Shown: positions 43,714 to 52,390 of the stretch, piece by piece
How the letters are laid out: every line of letters begins with the position of its first letter
Position numbering within the stretch: the first letter of the stretch is position 1
DNA from: Olsenella sp.
GTDB lineage: Bacteria > Actinomycetota > Coriobacteriia > Coriobacteriales > Atopobiaceae
Assembly (NCBI GenBank): GCA_022648325.1
Contig: JALCMG010000008.1
Coordinates: forward strand, 54,325 to 118,324
Direction: 5' to 3'
Length of the DNA stretch: 64,000 nt
The notes under the pieces: generated by a model
Databases searched by the model: none
Told to the model about the DNA's origin: nothing
Seen by the model: only the letters and a program-made list of their open reading frames with translations
Program-made: the position numbers and the translations under genes

Positions 43714-45135
43714 GTGTCCGAGAAGCCCATGAACGACGATGGCCCCATGGCCCAGGACGATGTCGAGAAGGCCCCGCTAGAGTCGAAGGTCGAACAGGTG
43801 TCGGACGTGCCAGCGCCGTCGCGCGCCGTGGCGCCGCTGCCAGTATATAGGCATCCCTCTCACCAGACCAGCTATGACTACGTTGACCGTACCGCTGGTA
43901 ACCCCGAAAAGCGCCGAGGGCTGCGCCTCGCCGTGTTTGTCCTTGCGGGCATTGCGATTGCTCTCGGCTTTGCCTACGGGGCGTGGGTTGTGAGGACGCC
44001 GGTCTGGAGCGAAGGCGGCTCTGGCGGTTCCAAGGGCGCAGGCGTGGCCGAGGCATCGGTTGGTGACGCTTATGGTGGAGCCAGTCAGGCAGCCACGCCC
44101 GTGACTATCGACATCTGCATGGTGGGCGATGTCCTTCTCCACCCCTCGGTCTACAACTCTGGGCTTCAGGCGGACGGCACCTATAACTTCTCGCACCTCT
44201 TTGCCAACGTGAGCGATGAGGTGTCTGCCTGCGACCTTGCCCTTGTCGACCAAGAGACCATTCTGGGTGGCACGGCGCTTGGCCTTTCGGGCTACCCCGT
44301 CTTCAACGGGCCGCAAGAGGTTGGCGACGCCGAGGTCGAGGCGGGCTTTGACGTGGTCCTGCGCGCAACCAACCACACCATGGACAAGGGCTATGACGGC
44401 ATCCACTCCGAGCTGGAGTTTTGGCGCACAGCTCACCCCGAGGTGGCGGTTGTTGGCTGTACGGATCCCCAAGTAGAGGAGCCGGACGCTGACAGGCCCA
44501 TCTACGTGTACGAGAAGGATGGCTTTCGCGTGGCCGTGCTCAACTACACCTATGGCCTCAACGGCTACGAGGATCCCAAGGGTGCCGTTGCCATACTGGA
44601 TGAGGCCAGCGTGCGCGAGGACTGCAAGCTTGCTCGAGAGTCGGCGGACATAGTAGTGGTGTGCCCTCACTGGGGCACCGAGAACGTTACCGGTCCCGAT
44701 GAGGAGCAGCAGCGCTGGGCAAAGATTTTCCTCGAGTGCGGTGTGGACATAGTGTTTGGAAACCATCCCCACGTTATGGGTCCCGTAGAGGTCATGACCG
44801 GCGGCGATGGCCACGCGATGGTCTGCTACTGGTCGGTGGGAAACTTCATCAGCGGCATGGACGCACCGCAGAACATGATTGGTGGCATGGCTCGCGTGAC
44901 TTTGGAGCGAGATGCCACTGGTGCTTGCCGCGTGGCTTCCTATGGGATGAAGCCGCTGGTCACACACATTAACCCAGCAAATGAGACCACATATTTCCTT
45001 GCAGACTACACAGACGAGCTTGCCGCGACGAGCAAGTTTCCCTCGGTGACTCCCGACTGGGCGCAGGAGCTTTGTGCTGACGTACTTGGAAGTGCATACA
45101 ACCGCGAGAAAAGCGAACTTCTCGTGACTCGTTAA
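43714..45135 (+). CDS. CapA-family membrane-anchored metallophosphatase-like protein
   Basis: This CapA/PgsA-type protein has a cytoplasmic leader of about 70 residues (with YRHPSHQTSYDYVDRT), one membrane helix (LRLAVFVLAGIAIALGFAYG) and an extracellular CapA domain. That domain reads VTIDICMVGDVLLHPSVY, NQET-like VDQETILGG, RATNHTMDKG, CPHWGTEN and FGNHPHVMGPVEV. These are the metal-binding motifs of the poly-gamma-glutamate-synthesis CapA family. No capB/capC genes are present, so the role may be in other surface polymers. GTG 43714 is favoured because AAGGAG lies 8 bases upstream; starts at 43705/43708 sit too close. Confidence 0.87.
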   Translation: MSEKPMNDDGPMAQDDVEKAPLESKVEQVSDVPAPSRAVAPLPVYRHPSHQTSYDYVDRTAGNPEKRRGLRLAVFVLAGIAIALGFAYGAWVVRTPVWSEGGSGGSKGAGVAEASVGDAYGGASQAATPVTIDICMVGDVLLHPSVYNSGLQADGTYNFSHLFANVSDEVSACDLALVDQETILGGTALGLSGYPVFNGPQEVGDAEVEAGFDVVLRATNHTMDKGYDGIHSELEFWRTAHPEVAVVGCTDPQVEEPDADRPIYVYEKDGFRVAVLNYTYGLNGYEDPKGAVAILDEASVREDCKLARESADIVVVCPHWGTENVTGPDEEQQRWAKIFLECGVDIVFGNHPHVMGPVEVMTGGDGHAMVCYWSVGNFISGMDAPQNMIGGMARVTLERDATGACRVASYGMKPLVTHINPANETTYFLADYTDELAATSKFPSVTPDWAQELCADVLGSAYNREKSELLVTR

Positions 45136-45341
45136 GGCGCCATCGCGATGGCCGCCGCCGACCGCGGCCTTACGATGCGGGCTTTTCGTTAAGGCGCGGT
45201 TGCCGTTGCGCATTGCGGTGGGCGGTACCTCTCGTTTGTTTTACTATGGCCAGTTGCGCGTACCGTCGCGGTCTACGTCGGTATGCCGTCATCTGTTGGT
45301 CCGCCCGCACGGCACGGGGCGGAAGAGACGAGAGGAACCAC

Positions 45342-47108
45342 ATGTCCTTCAGCATGCACACGCACACCTGCGGAGAGCTTCGCGAGGTGAACATCGGCGA
45401 GGAGGTCACGCTTACCGGTTGGGTCTGGCACCGTCGCGACCACGGTGGCCTGATCTTTGTTGACCTTCGCGACCGCGATGGCGTCACCCAGCTTGAGTTT
45501 GACCCCGAGGTTTGCGACGAGGCCACCTTCCACGAGGCGGAAACCGTTCGCTCCGAGTGGCCCATCATGGTGACCGGCACCGTTCGCGAGCGCCCCGAGG
45601 GTCAGGACAACGACAAGCTGGCCACGGGTTCCATTGAGGTCTATGTGACCAAGATCGTGGTGCTTAACACGTCCAAGACGCCCCCGTTCCAGATTGAGGA
45701 TCACGTTGACACCGCCGAGGACGTGCGTCTGCGCTATCGCTACCTTGACCTGCGTCGTCCCAAGATGACGTCCAGCCTCAAGCTGCGCAGTGACTTCACC
45801 TTCACGCTGCGCGAGGCCTTCCACGGCAGCGACTTCATGGAGGTCGAGACTCCCTCGCTCTTCAAGTCCACGCCCGAGGGAGCGCGTGACTTCCTGGTGC
45901 CCAGCCGCATGCAGCCGGGGCACTTCTACGCGCTGCCGCAGTCTCCGCAGCTCCTGAAGGAGCTCCTCATGGTTGGCGGCGTCGAACGCTACTACCAGGT
46001 GGCAAAGTGCTTCCGCGATGAGGACCTGCGCAAGGATCGCCAGCCCGAGTTCACTCAGGTTGACGTTGAGATGAGCTTCGTTACCCAGGACGACGTGATG
46101 GGCGCGCTCGAGCACGTGCTTGCCGAGGCCTTTGGCAAGATGGGCGTCAAGATTGAGCTGCCGCTTCGCCGCATCCAGTACTGGGATGCCATGGACACCT
46201 ATGGCACCGACAAGCCCGACACCCGCTACGGCATGGAGCTCCACGACGTTACGTCGATCTTCTCGGCCTCAAAGTTCAAGCTCTTTGCTGCCGCAGCTGC
46301 TACCGAGGGTCAGTGCGTCAAGGCAATCAACGCCAAGGGTGCCGGCAAGTGGCCCCGCGCGCGCATCGACCGCCTTGCCGACGTCGCCGCCGAGTTTGGC
46401 GCCAAGGGCCTGGCCTACATCGCCTTCCGCGAGGATGGCTCGGTGACTAGCCCCATCGTCAAGTTCTTCTCGGATGAGGAGATGGCCGCCCTTCGTGCGG
46501 AGATGGACGTCGAGCCCGGCGACCTTGTGATGTTCGCCGTTGCCGACCGCTTGCACGCCGACGAGATTCTGGGTGGCATGCGCTGCCACATGGCCGACGA
46601 GCTTGAGGTGCCGCGTGAGGGCCACGACTTCCTGTGGGTGGTGAACTTTCCGCTCTTCCACTGGGACGAGGACCGCAAGTGCCTGGGCTCCGAGCACCAG
46701 CCCTTCACCCAGCCCAACGAGGACCAGCTCAATCTTCTCGACACTGATCCTCTGGCCATGGGTTCGCACACCTATGACTTTGTCATGGATGGCTACGAGG
46801 CCGGCGGTGGCGGCATGCGTATCCATAACGCGGAGCTTCAGGAGAAGATTCTGGAGAAGCTGGGCTTCACGCCCGAGCGTGCGAAGGCGCAGTTTGGCTT
46901 CCTGATGAACGCTCTCGAGTTTGGCGCGCCTCCCATGGGCGGCTTTGCTCTGGGTCTCGACCGTGTGTGCATGCTTTTGGCTGGCGCGGACAACATCCGC
47001 GAGGTCATGGCATTCCCCAAGACGGCAAGCGGCTCCGACCTCATGAGTGCGGCGCCGTCCGAGGTCACGGGTGCGCAGCTCAAGGAGGTCTCGCTGAGGC
47101 TCCTGTAA
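45342..47108 (+). CDS. aspS: Aspartyl-tRNA synthetase
   Basis: The 588-residue bacterial-type class II synthetase has an N-terminal OB fold (EVTLTGWVWHRRDHGGLIFVDLRDRDG), motif 2 (YYQVAKCFRDEDLRKDRQPEFTQ), the GAD insertion domain (about 290-420) and motif 3 (GGFALGLDRVCMLLAG). The ATG at 45342 gives the canonical beginning MSFSMHTHTCGELRE and has AGAGGAA upstream; the longer frame from 45213 is not coding. A strong terminator follows. Confidence 0.97.
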   Translation: MSFSMHTHTCGELREVNIGEEVTLTGWVWHRRDHGGLIFVDLRDRDGVTQLEFDPEVCDEATFHEAETVRSEWPIMVTGTVRERPEGQDNDKLATGSIEVYVTKIVVLNTSKTPPFQIEDHVDTAEDVRLRYRYLDLRRPKMTSSLKLRSDFTFTLREAFHGSDFMEVETPSLFKSTPEGARDFLVPSRMQPGHFYALPQSPQLLKELLMVGGVERYYQVAKCFRDEDLRKDRQPEFTQVDVEMSFVTQDDVMGALEHVLAEAFGKMGVKIELPLRRIQYWDAMDTYGTDKPDTRYGMELHDVTSIFSASKFKLFAAAAATEGQCVKAINAKGAGKWPRARIDRLADVAAEFGAKGLAYIAFREDGSVTSPIVKFFSDEEMAALRAEMDVEPGDLVMFAVADRLHADEILGGMRCHMADELEVPREGHDFLWVVNFPLFHWDEDRKCLGSEHQPFTQPNEDQLNLLDTDPLAMGSHTYDFVMDGYEAGGGGMRIHNAELQEKILEKLGFTPERAKAQFGFLMNALEFGAPPMGGFALGLDRVCMLLAGADNIREVMAFPKTASGSDLMSAAPSEVTGAQLKEVSLRLL

Positions 47109-47136
47109 GGGGGCTCCTCGCTTCTCGATTCATCTT

Positions 47137-47172
47137 GCCCTCCGGTGCCGCACGGCCCGGAGGGCTTTTTTG
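47137..47172 (+). terminator. Rho-independent terminator of aspS
   Basis: GCCCTCCGG (47137-47145) pairs with CCGGAGGGC (47157-47165), followed by seven T residues. It lies 29 bp after the aspS stop. Confidence 0.92.
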
Positions 47173-47305
47173 CTGGCTTCCCTGGGTGGTAGGAAAAAGT
47201 ATTGTTCCTGCTGGGTTGAAAGCGCCAACTCCTGATTGGCTCTCTTAGGATATGGCTCCGTGTGGTCCCTGAGGTCTTCTGTGGACAGCCGGTGTTACAA
47301 ATTGA

Positions 47306-47433
47306 CGGTTGGTGGCAGTTATTGGAAAACTATTGATGTGATATAAAGCTTGTAGTAAATCTCCTACCTGGGACATCTCTTTTTTCAAAAAGCTTTGCTA
47401 CTTGGATTACCGCCGAAAAACTGCCACCAACCG
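47306..47433 (-). repeat. 128-bp terminal-inverted-repeat element, copy 4
   Basis: It begins CGGTTGGTGGCAGTT and ends AACTGCCACCAACCG, a perfect 15-bp terminal inverted repeat. The interior is AT-rich and diverged. Read on the minus strand it contains GTCCCAGGTA, recalling GTCCCAAGTA of copy 1, so it is probably inverted relative to the others. Confidence 0.65.
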
Positions 47434-47547
47434 TAAAAACTAGCCACGCGAGCGCGCCCGTTCGGCCTTCCATGGCGAAAATGGCTACCCGGCATTGTGC
47501 TGCCGCGTCCGGCTGTCGCCGAAGATCGCTGTTTTGGCTCGTTTTGA

Positions 47548-47673
47548 CGGCTGGTGGCAGTTTATTGGAGGTGGCCCGAGTACAAACCGATTTAAAATCT
47601 GATAAACCGCTGGTAGGGGATCTGCGACTCCGAACTACTGCATCAAGAATTTAGCCAAAACTGCCACCAACCG
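47548..47673 (+). repeat. 126-bp terminal-inverted-repeat element, copy 3
   Basis: Ends CGGCTGGTGGCAGTTT and AAACTGCCACCAACCG. The interior shares GAGTACAAACCGATTTAAA, CTGATAAACCGCTGGTAGGG and GATCTGCG with copies 1 and 2, in the same orientation. Confidence 0.7.
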
Positions 47674-47870
47674 GAAAAGTGTGTTCGGGCTGCCTCCTAT
47701 GGGGCTCAACTCATCGACGTGGGAGCCAACGAGAGGCCAATCCGGCATCAATTCCGCCGCATTGCACCTGTGGAGATTCGCAACTTGACGAATACCATTT
47801 CTGTAGCTGCTCAATTCGGGGTATATGCAGCTCAGTAGTATTTCTTGCACACTTTTCCGAAAGGAGCATC

Positions 47871-48188
47871 ATGGCCGAAAAAGACCTTCAGCTCTATGTA
47901 AAGAACGGCTGCCCTTACTGCCACAAGGTGCTGTCCTTCATGGACACCAACGGCATCGTGCTGCCGCTGCACAACATCGACGAGTCTGCGGCTGACCGCG
48001 ACTACCTGGTGGAGGTCGGCGGCAAGCGTCAGGTCCCGTGCCTCTTCATCGACGGCAAGGCCATGTACGAGTCGGACGACATCATCGCCTACCTTAGCAA
48101 GGAGTTTTCTGCCGCATCTGCCGGCGAGGAAAACGACGCTCCCTCCGCGGGTGCCTCATGCACCATCGGAGGTGGTTGCTCGTTCTAG
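47871..48188 (+). CDS. Glutaredoxin-like thiol-redox protein
   Basis: The 105-residue thioredoxin-fold protein has the dithiol site NGCPYCHK (Cys14, Cys17), the cis-Pro tract RQVPCLFIDG and the terminal helix SDDIIAYLSKEF. After the Grx domain comes a tail of 20 residues with two more cysteines (SCTIGGGCSF), which is unusual and may form an extra disulfide or a metal site. Excellent ribosome site AAAGGAG; the longer frame from 47679 is repeat sequence. Confidence 0.93.
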   Translation: MAEKDLQLYVKNGCPYCHKVLSFMDTNGIVLPLHNIDESAADRDYLVEVGGKRQVPCLFIDGKAMYESDDIIAYLSKEFSAASAGEENDAPSAGASCTIGGGCSF

Positions 48189-48210
48189 TGCCAGACACAT
48201 AAGCACCGCA

Positions 48211-48265
48211 GTCGCCGGAGCGCAGAGTTTGTTGCAAGCCACGCCAAAAGTGACCCTCCGGCGAC
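48211..48265. repeat. 55-bp palindromic unit
   Basis: Begins GTCGCCGGAG and ends CTCCGGCGAC, a perfect 10-bp inverted repeat. It is the same length as the unit at 61695-61749 and aligned to it without gaps when inverted. It lies just after the glutaredoxin gene and before a convergent gene. Confidence 0.7.
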
Positions 48266-48281
48266 CGCAATAGACCCCGCG

Positions 48282-48596
48282 CTACTTCACCGTTCCGTAG
48301 ACGTTGCCCCAGCCATGGGCAGTAACGATGCTGTTGAGCTGGTCACACAGCCGCCCACGCTTGTACCTTCCCGCAGGGAGAAGGTCGACAACCTCCATGA
48401 GGTCGTCGCACAGGTCGTCTATCTCGGCGCGCGTGAGAACATCAATCTTGGTGACCGTTCCGGACATGTCGTGATAGTAGAGCTCGTTCACCAGCTGCTG
48501 CAGGTCGCCGTACTCATCGGCGCGCAGGCCCCCGTGCGTGATGCTGCGGGCGGTGCGGTGCTCGTGGGTGTCTGTGTTTCTCATCATGAAACCCAT
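48282..48596 (-). CDS. Small conserved hypothetical protein
   Basis: A protein of about 100 residues: hydrophilic N-terminus (RNTDTHEHRTARSITHGG), then DEYGDLQQLVNELYYHDMSG, RAEIDDLCDDLMEVVDLLP and CDQLNSIVTAHGWGNVYGTVK. It is predicted helical and soluble, with an acidic middle. I know no family. Starts at 48596, 48587 and 48584 are all possible and none has a clear ribosome site. It converges on the glutaredoxin gene. Confidence 0.55.
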   Translation of the reverse strand: MGFMMRNTDTHEHRTARSITHGGLRADEYGDLQQLVNELYYHDMSGTVTKIDVLTRAEIDDLCDDLMEVVDLLPAGRYKRGRLCDQLNSIVTAHGWGNVYGTVK

Positions 48597-48751
48597 GGTA
48601 CCAGCTGCATCGCGCCTGCAGGGCGTCGCGCTATACTTCTTTTTCGCTGTCATGCCTCAGCCGCGCGCGATGGCGGCCGGCAAGCTATGACGCATAACGG
48701 GTACAAGCACAATCGCATCCATGTCTATGAAGCCGTCACGAGGAGGGGCCC

Positions 48752-50050
48752 ATGCCCACCGCATATGAGCTCATGTCAGACCAGGAACTTGCCGAGGAGA
48801 TCGCACGCCTGGAGGCCGAGGCCGAGCACCTTCGCTCGCTGGGCCTCAAGCTTGACATGGCGCGCGGCAAGCCCAGCCCCGAGCAGACCGCGCTCTCTCA
48901 CCCCATGCTCGACGTCCTCAACTCTTCCACCGAGATGGAAGACCAGGGCGTTGCCGTTGACAACTACGGTGCCCCCGACGGTCTGCCCTCCGCGCGCGCC
49001 TTGGCCGCCCAGATTCTGGGCGTCGACCCAAAGAACGTGATCGTGAACGGCTCCTCGAGCCTCAACCTCATGCACGACCTCGTCTGCAACGCATACACCC
49101 ACGGCATTGGCGGCAACAAGCCCTGGAGCCAGCAGGGCAAGGTCAAGTTCCTCTGCCCTGCCCCCGGCTATGACCGCCACTTCAAGGTGACGGCCCACTA
49201 CGGTATCGAGAACATCCCCGTTCCCATGCTCGAGGACGGACCGGACATGGCGGTGGTCAAGCGCCTGGTCGAGAATGACCCCGCAGTCAAGGGCATCTGG
49301 TGCGTCCCCAGGTACGCGAACCCCACCGGCGTCACCTACTCCGACGCCGTCGTTCGCAAGTTCGCCGCTCTTACCCCCGCCGCGCCCGACTTCCGCATCT
49401 TCTGGGACAACGCCTACGTTGTGCACACCTTCGAGGGCGAGGGCGACCAGCTGCTGAACATCTTCGACGCCCTGGCAAAGGCCGGCAAGACCGACATGGT
49501 CTACGAGTTTGGCTCCACGGCCAAGGTGACGTTCCCCAGCTCGGGCATCGCCTTTGTCACTGCCAGCCCCGCCGACATGGCCGAGATCCGCGCGGCCTTC
49601 TCGGTGATGCGCGTCTCGCCCGAGAAGGTCTCCCAGCTCGCGCATGTGCGCTTCCTCAAGGACCTTGACGGCATCAAGGCCCACATGGAGAAGCACGCCC
49701 AGATCGTGCGCCCGCGCTTCGAGCTGGTGCAGGAGAAGCTCCACGCCGGCCTCGATGGGCTTGACTGCGCAACCTGGAGCAACCCCCACGGTGGCTACTT
49801 TGTCTCGTTCGACGGCCCCAAGGGCTCTGCCAAGGTGATCGTCGCCATGGCCGCCAACCTTGGCGTCAAGCTCACGCCAGCCGGCGCCACCTGGCCCTAC
49901 GGCCGCGACCCCGAGGACACCAACATCCGCATCGCTCCAACGTATCCCTCGCTCGAGGACCTTGGTGCCGCGCTTGACGTCTTTGTGGTGGCGGTGAAGC
50001 TCGTCTCGGCGCGCCTCGCCAAGGCAGAGCGCGATGCCAAGGCGGAATAG
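48752..50050 (+). CDS. Aspartate aminotransferase of the AspT-like class
   Basis: The 432-residue PLP enzyme belongs to the actinobacterial group related to Corynebacterium AspT. Motifs are LKLDMARGKPSPEQ, DNYGAPDGLPSARALAAQILG, VNGSSSLNLMHDL, CPAPGYDRHF, CVPRYANPTGVTYSD and DNAYVVHTFEG. The PLP-lysine tract is EFGSTAKVTFPSSGIAF, and NIRIAPTYPS is at the C-terminus. It interconverts aspartate/2-oxoglutarate and oxaloacetate/glutamate. GAGGAGG site upstream; monocistronic. Confidence 0.92.
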   Translation: MPTAYELMSDQELAEEIARLEAEAEHLRSLGLKLDMARGKPSPEQTALSHPMLDVLNSSTEMEDQGVAVDNYGAPDGLPSARALAAQILGVDPKNVIVNGSSSLNLMHDLVCNAYTHGIGGNKPWSQQGKVKFLCPAPGYDRHFKVTAHYGIENIPVPMLEDGPDMAVVKRLVENDPAVKGIWCVPRYANPTGVTYSDAVVRKFAALTPAAPDFRIFWDNAYVVHTFEGEGDQLLNIFDALAKAGKTDMVYEFGSTAKVTFPSSGIAFVTASPADMAEIRAAFSVMRVSPEKVSQLAHVRFLKDLDGIKAHMEKHAQIVRPRFELVQEKLHAGLDGLDCATWSNPHGGYFVSFDGPKGSAKVIVAMAANLGVKLTPAGATWPYGRDPEDTNIRIAPTYPSLEDLGAALDVFVVAVKLVSARLAKAERDAKAE

Positions 50051-50341
50051 GGCGTCTTGACCGGGGCCTTCTCGCCGGCAACGAGGCGAGGAGAGCTGAC
50101 ATATACAAATCTTGTATGGCAACGGCCTCCAGAATGTATTTTTCGTTCGGGAGGCCGATGCCTAGCATGGGACTAACGCTCTGTCCAGGCGCCAACGGAT
50201 TCGAAGAGTTCTGTAGAATCGGGAGGCGTGAACATCGCCCGCGAGGGCGAGGCCGATGTGGCATACATTAAAGAGTCACAGACGGCGCCGCTCAAGCGCT
50301 AGGTCGCAGGGCGCAGATGGATACGGAGGGATCTTTCGGGC
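50051..50341. other. Intergenic region with a hairpin
   Basis: CGGCCTCC (50123-50130) pairs with GGAGGCCG (50150-50157) around a T-rich loop. A smaller ATACAA/TTGTAT palindrome lies at about 50103-50117. A 24-codon frame from GTG 50228 to TAG 50302 has GGGAGG too close to its start to be convincing. Confidence 0.4.
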
Positions 50342-51259
50342 ATGTCGAAGAAGTCAAGCAACAGGGGCGCCTCGACCGGCGCCCGTTCGGCCAAGGGAAA
50401 GCAGGCTGCGGCTACATCTAAAAAGGGCGCGACCTCATCTGCGGTCGGCCTCTCGACTTCCGCCAAGGTCGTCATTGTCATCTTTGCCGTGCTTATGGTT
50501 GTCTCGCTCATGATGCCCACGCTCTCCACGGCCTTCTCGCGCAACCAGCAGGCCGAGCAGAGCAGCTCTCAGGACTCCAGCTCAGACTCCAACTCTGATA
50601 ACAGCTCGGACTCCTCGGACTCCAGCACGAGCGACACGAGCTCTGCCACGGGTGCGGCGGCTGTCGATGCCAAGTATCAGGACACCGTCTCGGAGCTTGA
50701 GTCAAAGCTTTCCTCCGACAACACCAACCTCGCGACCCTGCTCAACCTGGGCCGCAACTACATGCGCTGGGGCGCCTCGGTCCTCTCGGTGTCGTCCTCC
50801 GACAGCGATACCACCCATGGCAACGAGCTGCTCGAGAAGGCCATTGGCTACTATCAGCAATACCTCGGCCTCAAGGACTCCGACGCCGTCCGCGTGGACA
50901 TCGCGCTCTGCAAGCTCTACGAGGGCGAGACAAGCGAGGCGCAGTCCGACCTCGAGACCCTCACGCAGAACTCGCCCACCTATGCTCCTGCCTGGGCAAA
51001 CCTTGGCATGGTCCAGGAATACGCCGGCGACAAGGACGCCGCCAAGACCTCCTACCAGACCGCCATCGACAATGACCCCAACGACGAGTACGGCGCAAAG
51101 AGCTACGCCACGCAGCGTCTCTCTGCCCTCGAGTCCTCGTCGAGCACAACGTCTTCCACGACAAGCACAGGCACGTCCGCTACCTCCTCGTCCTCGGGCG
51201 AGACCGGGGCAAAGGGCCTTACCGACACGCTTAGCAACCTCTCTGGCACTGGACTTTAA
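50342..51259 (+). CDS. Membrane-anchored TPR protein with Ser-rich linkers
   Basis: The 305-residue protein has a basic cytoplasmic start (SKKSSNRGASTGARSAKGKQ), one membrane helix (VVIVIFAVLMVVSLMMPTL, about 43-61) and an extracellular Ser/Asp linker (QSSSQDSSSDSNSDNSSD). Tetratricopeptide repeats follow at about 115-265 (LATLLNLGRNYMRWGAS; ADAWANLG-like YAPAWANLGMVQEYAGDKDA), and then a Ser/Thr-rich tail. It is probably an envelope scaffold. It lies 14 bp before the STAS gene in what looks like one operon running into tatA/tatC. Confidence 0.85.
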   Translation: MSKKSSNRGASTGARSAKGKQAAATSKKGATSSAVGLSTSAKVVIVIFAVLMVVSLMMPTLSTAFSRNQQAEQSSSQDSSSDSNSDNSSDSSDSSTSDTSSATGAAAVDAKYQDTVSELESKLSSDNTNLATLLNLGRNYMRWGASVLSVSSSDSDTTHGNELLEKAIGYYQQYLGLKDSDAVRVDIALCKLYEGETSEAQSDLETLTQNSPTYAPAWANLGMVQEYAGDKDAAKTSYQTAIDNDPNDEYGAKSYATQRLSALESSSSTTSSTTSTGTSATSSSSGETGAKGLTDTLSNLSGTGL

Positions 51260-51273
51260 GGAGAAGGAACCCC

Positions 51274-51594
51274 ATGAGCATCAACATCACGACCACACCC
51301 ACCGAAGAGGGCTGCCGCGTGGCGGTCTCTGGCGAGGTCGACGTCTCCAACGCCTCAACTCTGCGCGATGTCCTTGACGAGCAGCTCTCCGCTGGTGAGG
51401 GATCGCTCGCCGTCGACCTGGCCGACGTCCCATACATCGACTCCACGGGCATTGGCGTCCTTGTTGGCGCCGCGCACCGTGCCAAGGAGCTTGGCCGCAC
51501 CATCTCGGTGGAGCGCCCACAGAGAAACGTCGCTCGCGTCCTCTCGCTTCTGGGCGTTGGCGCAGATCTCAACGTCACTGGGGCACAGGAGTAG
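51274..51594 (+). CDS. STAS-domain anti-sigma-factor antagonist
   Basis: The 106-residue SpoIIAA/RsbV-type protein reads CRVAVSGEVDVSNASTLRDV, then VDLADVPYIDSTGIGVLVGAAHRA, with the phosphorylatable Ser in DSTGIGVL, and LSLLGVGADLNVTG. It would release a sigma factor by binding its anti-sigma kinase when unphosphorylated. No cognate kinase or sigma gene is adjacent. AAGGAGAAGG precedes the ATG. Confidence 0.92.
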   Translation: MSINITTTPTEEGCRVAVSGEVDVSNASTLRDVLDEQLSAGEGSLAVDLADVPYIDSTGIGVLVGAAHRAKELGRTISVERPQRNVARVLSLLGVGADLNVTGAQE

Positions 51595-51664
51595 CGCGCA
51601 AGCATGTCCCGCCGTCGCGTGCGGGCAACTGTAGGAATTCGATCCACGCTGGAGGAAACCGACC

Positions 51665-52369
51665 GTGTTTGGCATTGGAGAGTCAGAGCTCGCTCTCATC
51701 CTGCTCTTCGCGTTCCTCATCTTTGGGCCAGACAAGCTGCCTGGGATGGGGCGTACCATCGGCCGCGCTTTGCGGCAGTTTAGGAACGCTCAGGAGGGCT
51801 TTACCCAGGTTGTTCAGACCGAGATTGTTGATCCTGCGACCGAGGCCATGAGCGATACGCCCAAGAAGCCCAACCGCAAGCGTAGCGAGGAGGAGGACGC
51901 GGACATCGAGGGCTCTGGAGCCGCCAAGCCCACGCCCAAGACCGAGACGTTCGCCGAGCGCAAGAAGCGCCTTGAGGCAGAGCGCGCCGCAGCCGAGAAG
52001 ACCAAGGCGGACGCAGTCGCAGCGCCGAGCGAAGCCGCAGCCGCGGCCAATGCCGCGGCGGACGACGCCGACAGTGACGCAGACGTTTCCCCCGCAGCCG
52101 AGACGGCCGCGCCCGTCGAGGCACCCGCCGCGCCCGCGGCGGAGGCGTCCAAGGCTGAGCCCGAGAAGCCCAAGCCCACCACGGCCGCCGACCTCTATGC
52201 GATGAGCCCCAATCGTCGCCGCGAGCAGGCAACTGAGGCCGAGAAGGCCGACGGGCCCGCGCCGGTGGCCGAAGAGGCCAACGCAGGCGCTGATGCCCTC
52301 GCGACCCCCGAGGCCAGCGCCACCGTTACCGTAGCAGATGGAGAGGAGGGCGGCGAGCAGCAGGCCTAG
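51665..52369 (+). CDS. tatA: Sec-independent protein translocase subunit TatA/TatB
   Basis: The 234-residue protein has the TatA N-terminus (MFGIGESELALILLFAFLIFGPDKLPGMGRTIGRALRQF): membrane helix, FGPDKLP hinge and amphipathic helix. A long Ala/Glu/Lys-rich disordered tail follows (KKRLEAERAAAEKTKADAVA). TatA is normally 60-90 residues; the extended tail is closer to TatB. With tatC directly downstream and no second TatA nearby, this may serve both roles. GTG start with GGAGG. Confidence 0.9.
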   Translation: MFGIGESELALILLFAFLIFGPDKLPGMGRTIGRALRQFRNAQEGFTQVVQTEIVDPATEAMSDTPKKPNRKRSEEEDADIEGSGAAKPTPKTETFAERKKRLEAERAAAEKTKADAVAAPSEAAAAANAAADDADSDADVSPAAETAAPVEAPAAPAAEASKAEPEKPKPTTAADLYAMSPNRRREQATEAEKADGPAPVAEEANAGADALATPEASATVTVADGEEGGEQQA

Positions 52370-52390
52370 CGCCCCGCTCCAACAACTACC

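Larger units (their letters stand above)
47173..47870. other. Gene-free interval with two inverted-repeat elements
   Basis: No coding gene. Two members of the 128-bp family lie here in tandem (47306-47433 and 47548-47673). The remaining bases (47674-47870) lead to the glutaredoxin ribosome site and show nothing else I can name. Confidence 0.6.

Noticed and set aside
50228..50302. 24-codon frame before the TPR gene
   Set aside because: GGGAGG sits only one base from the GTG, and the peptide has no membrane segment or recognisable feature.
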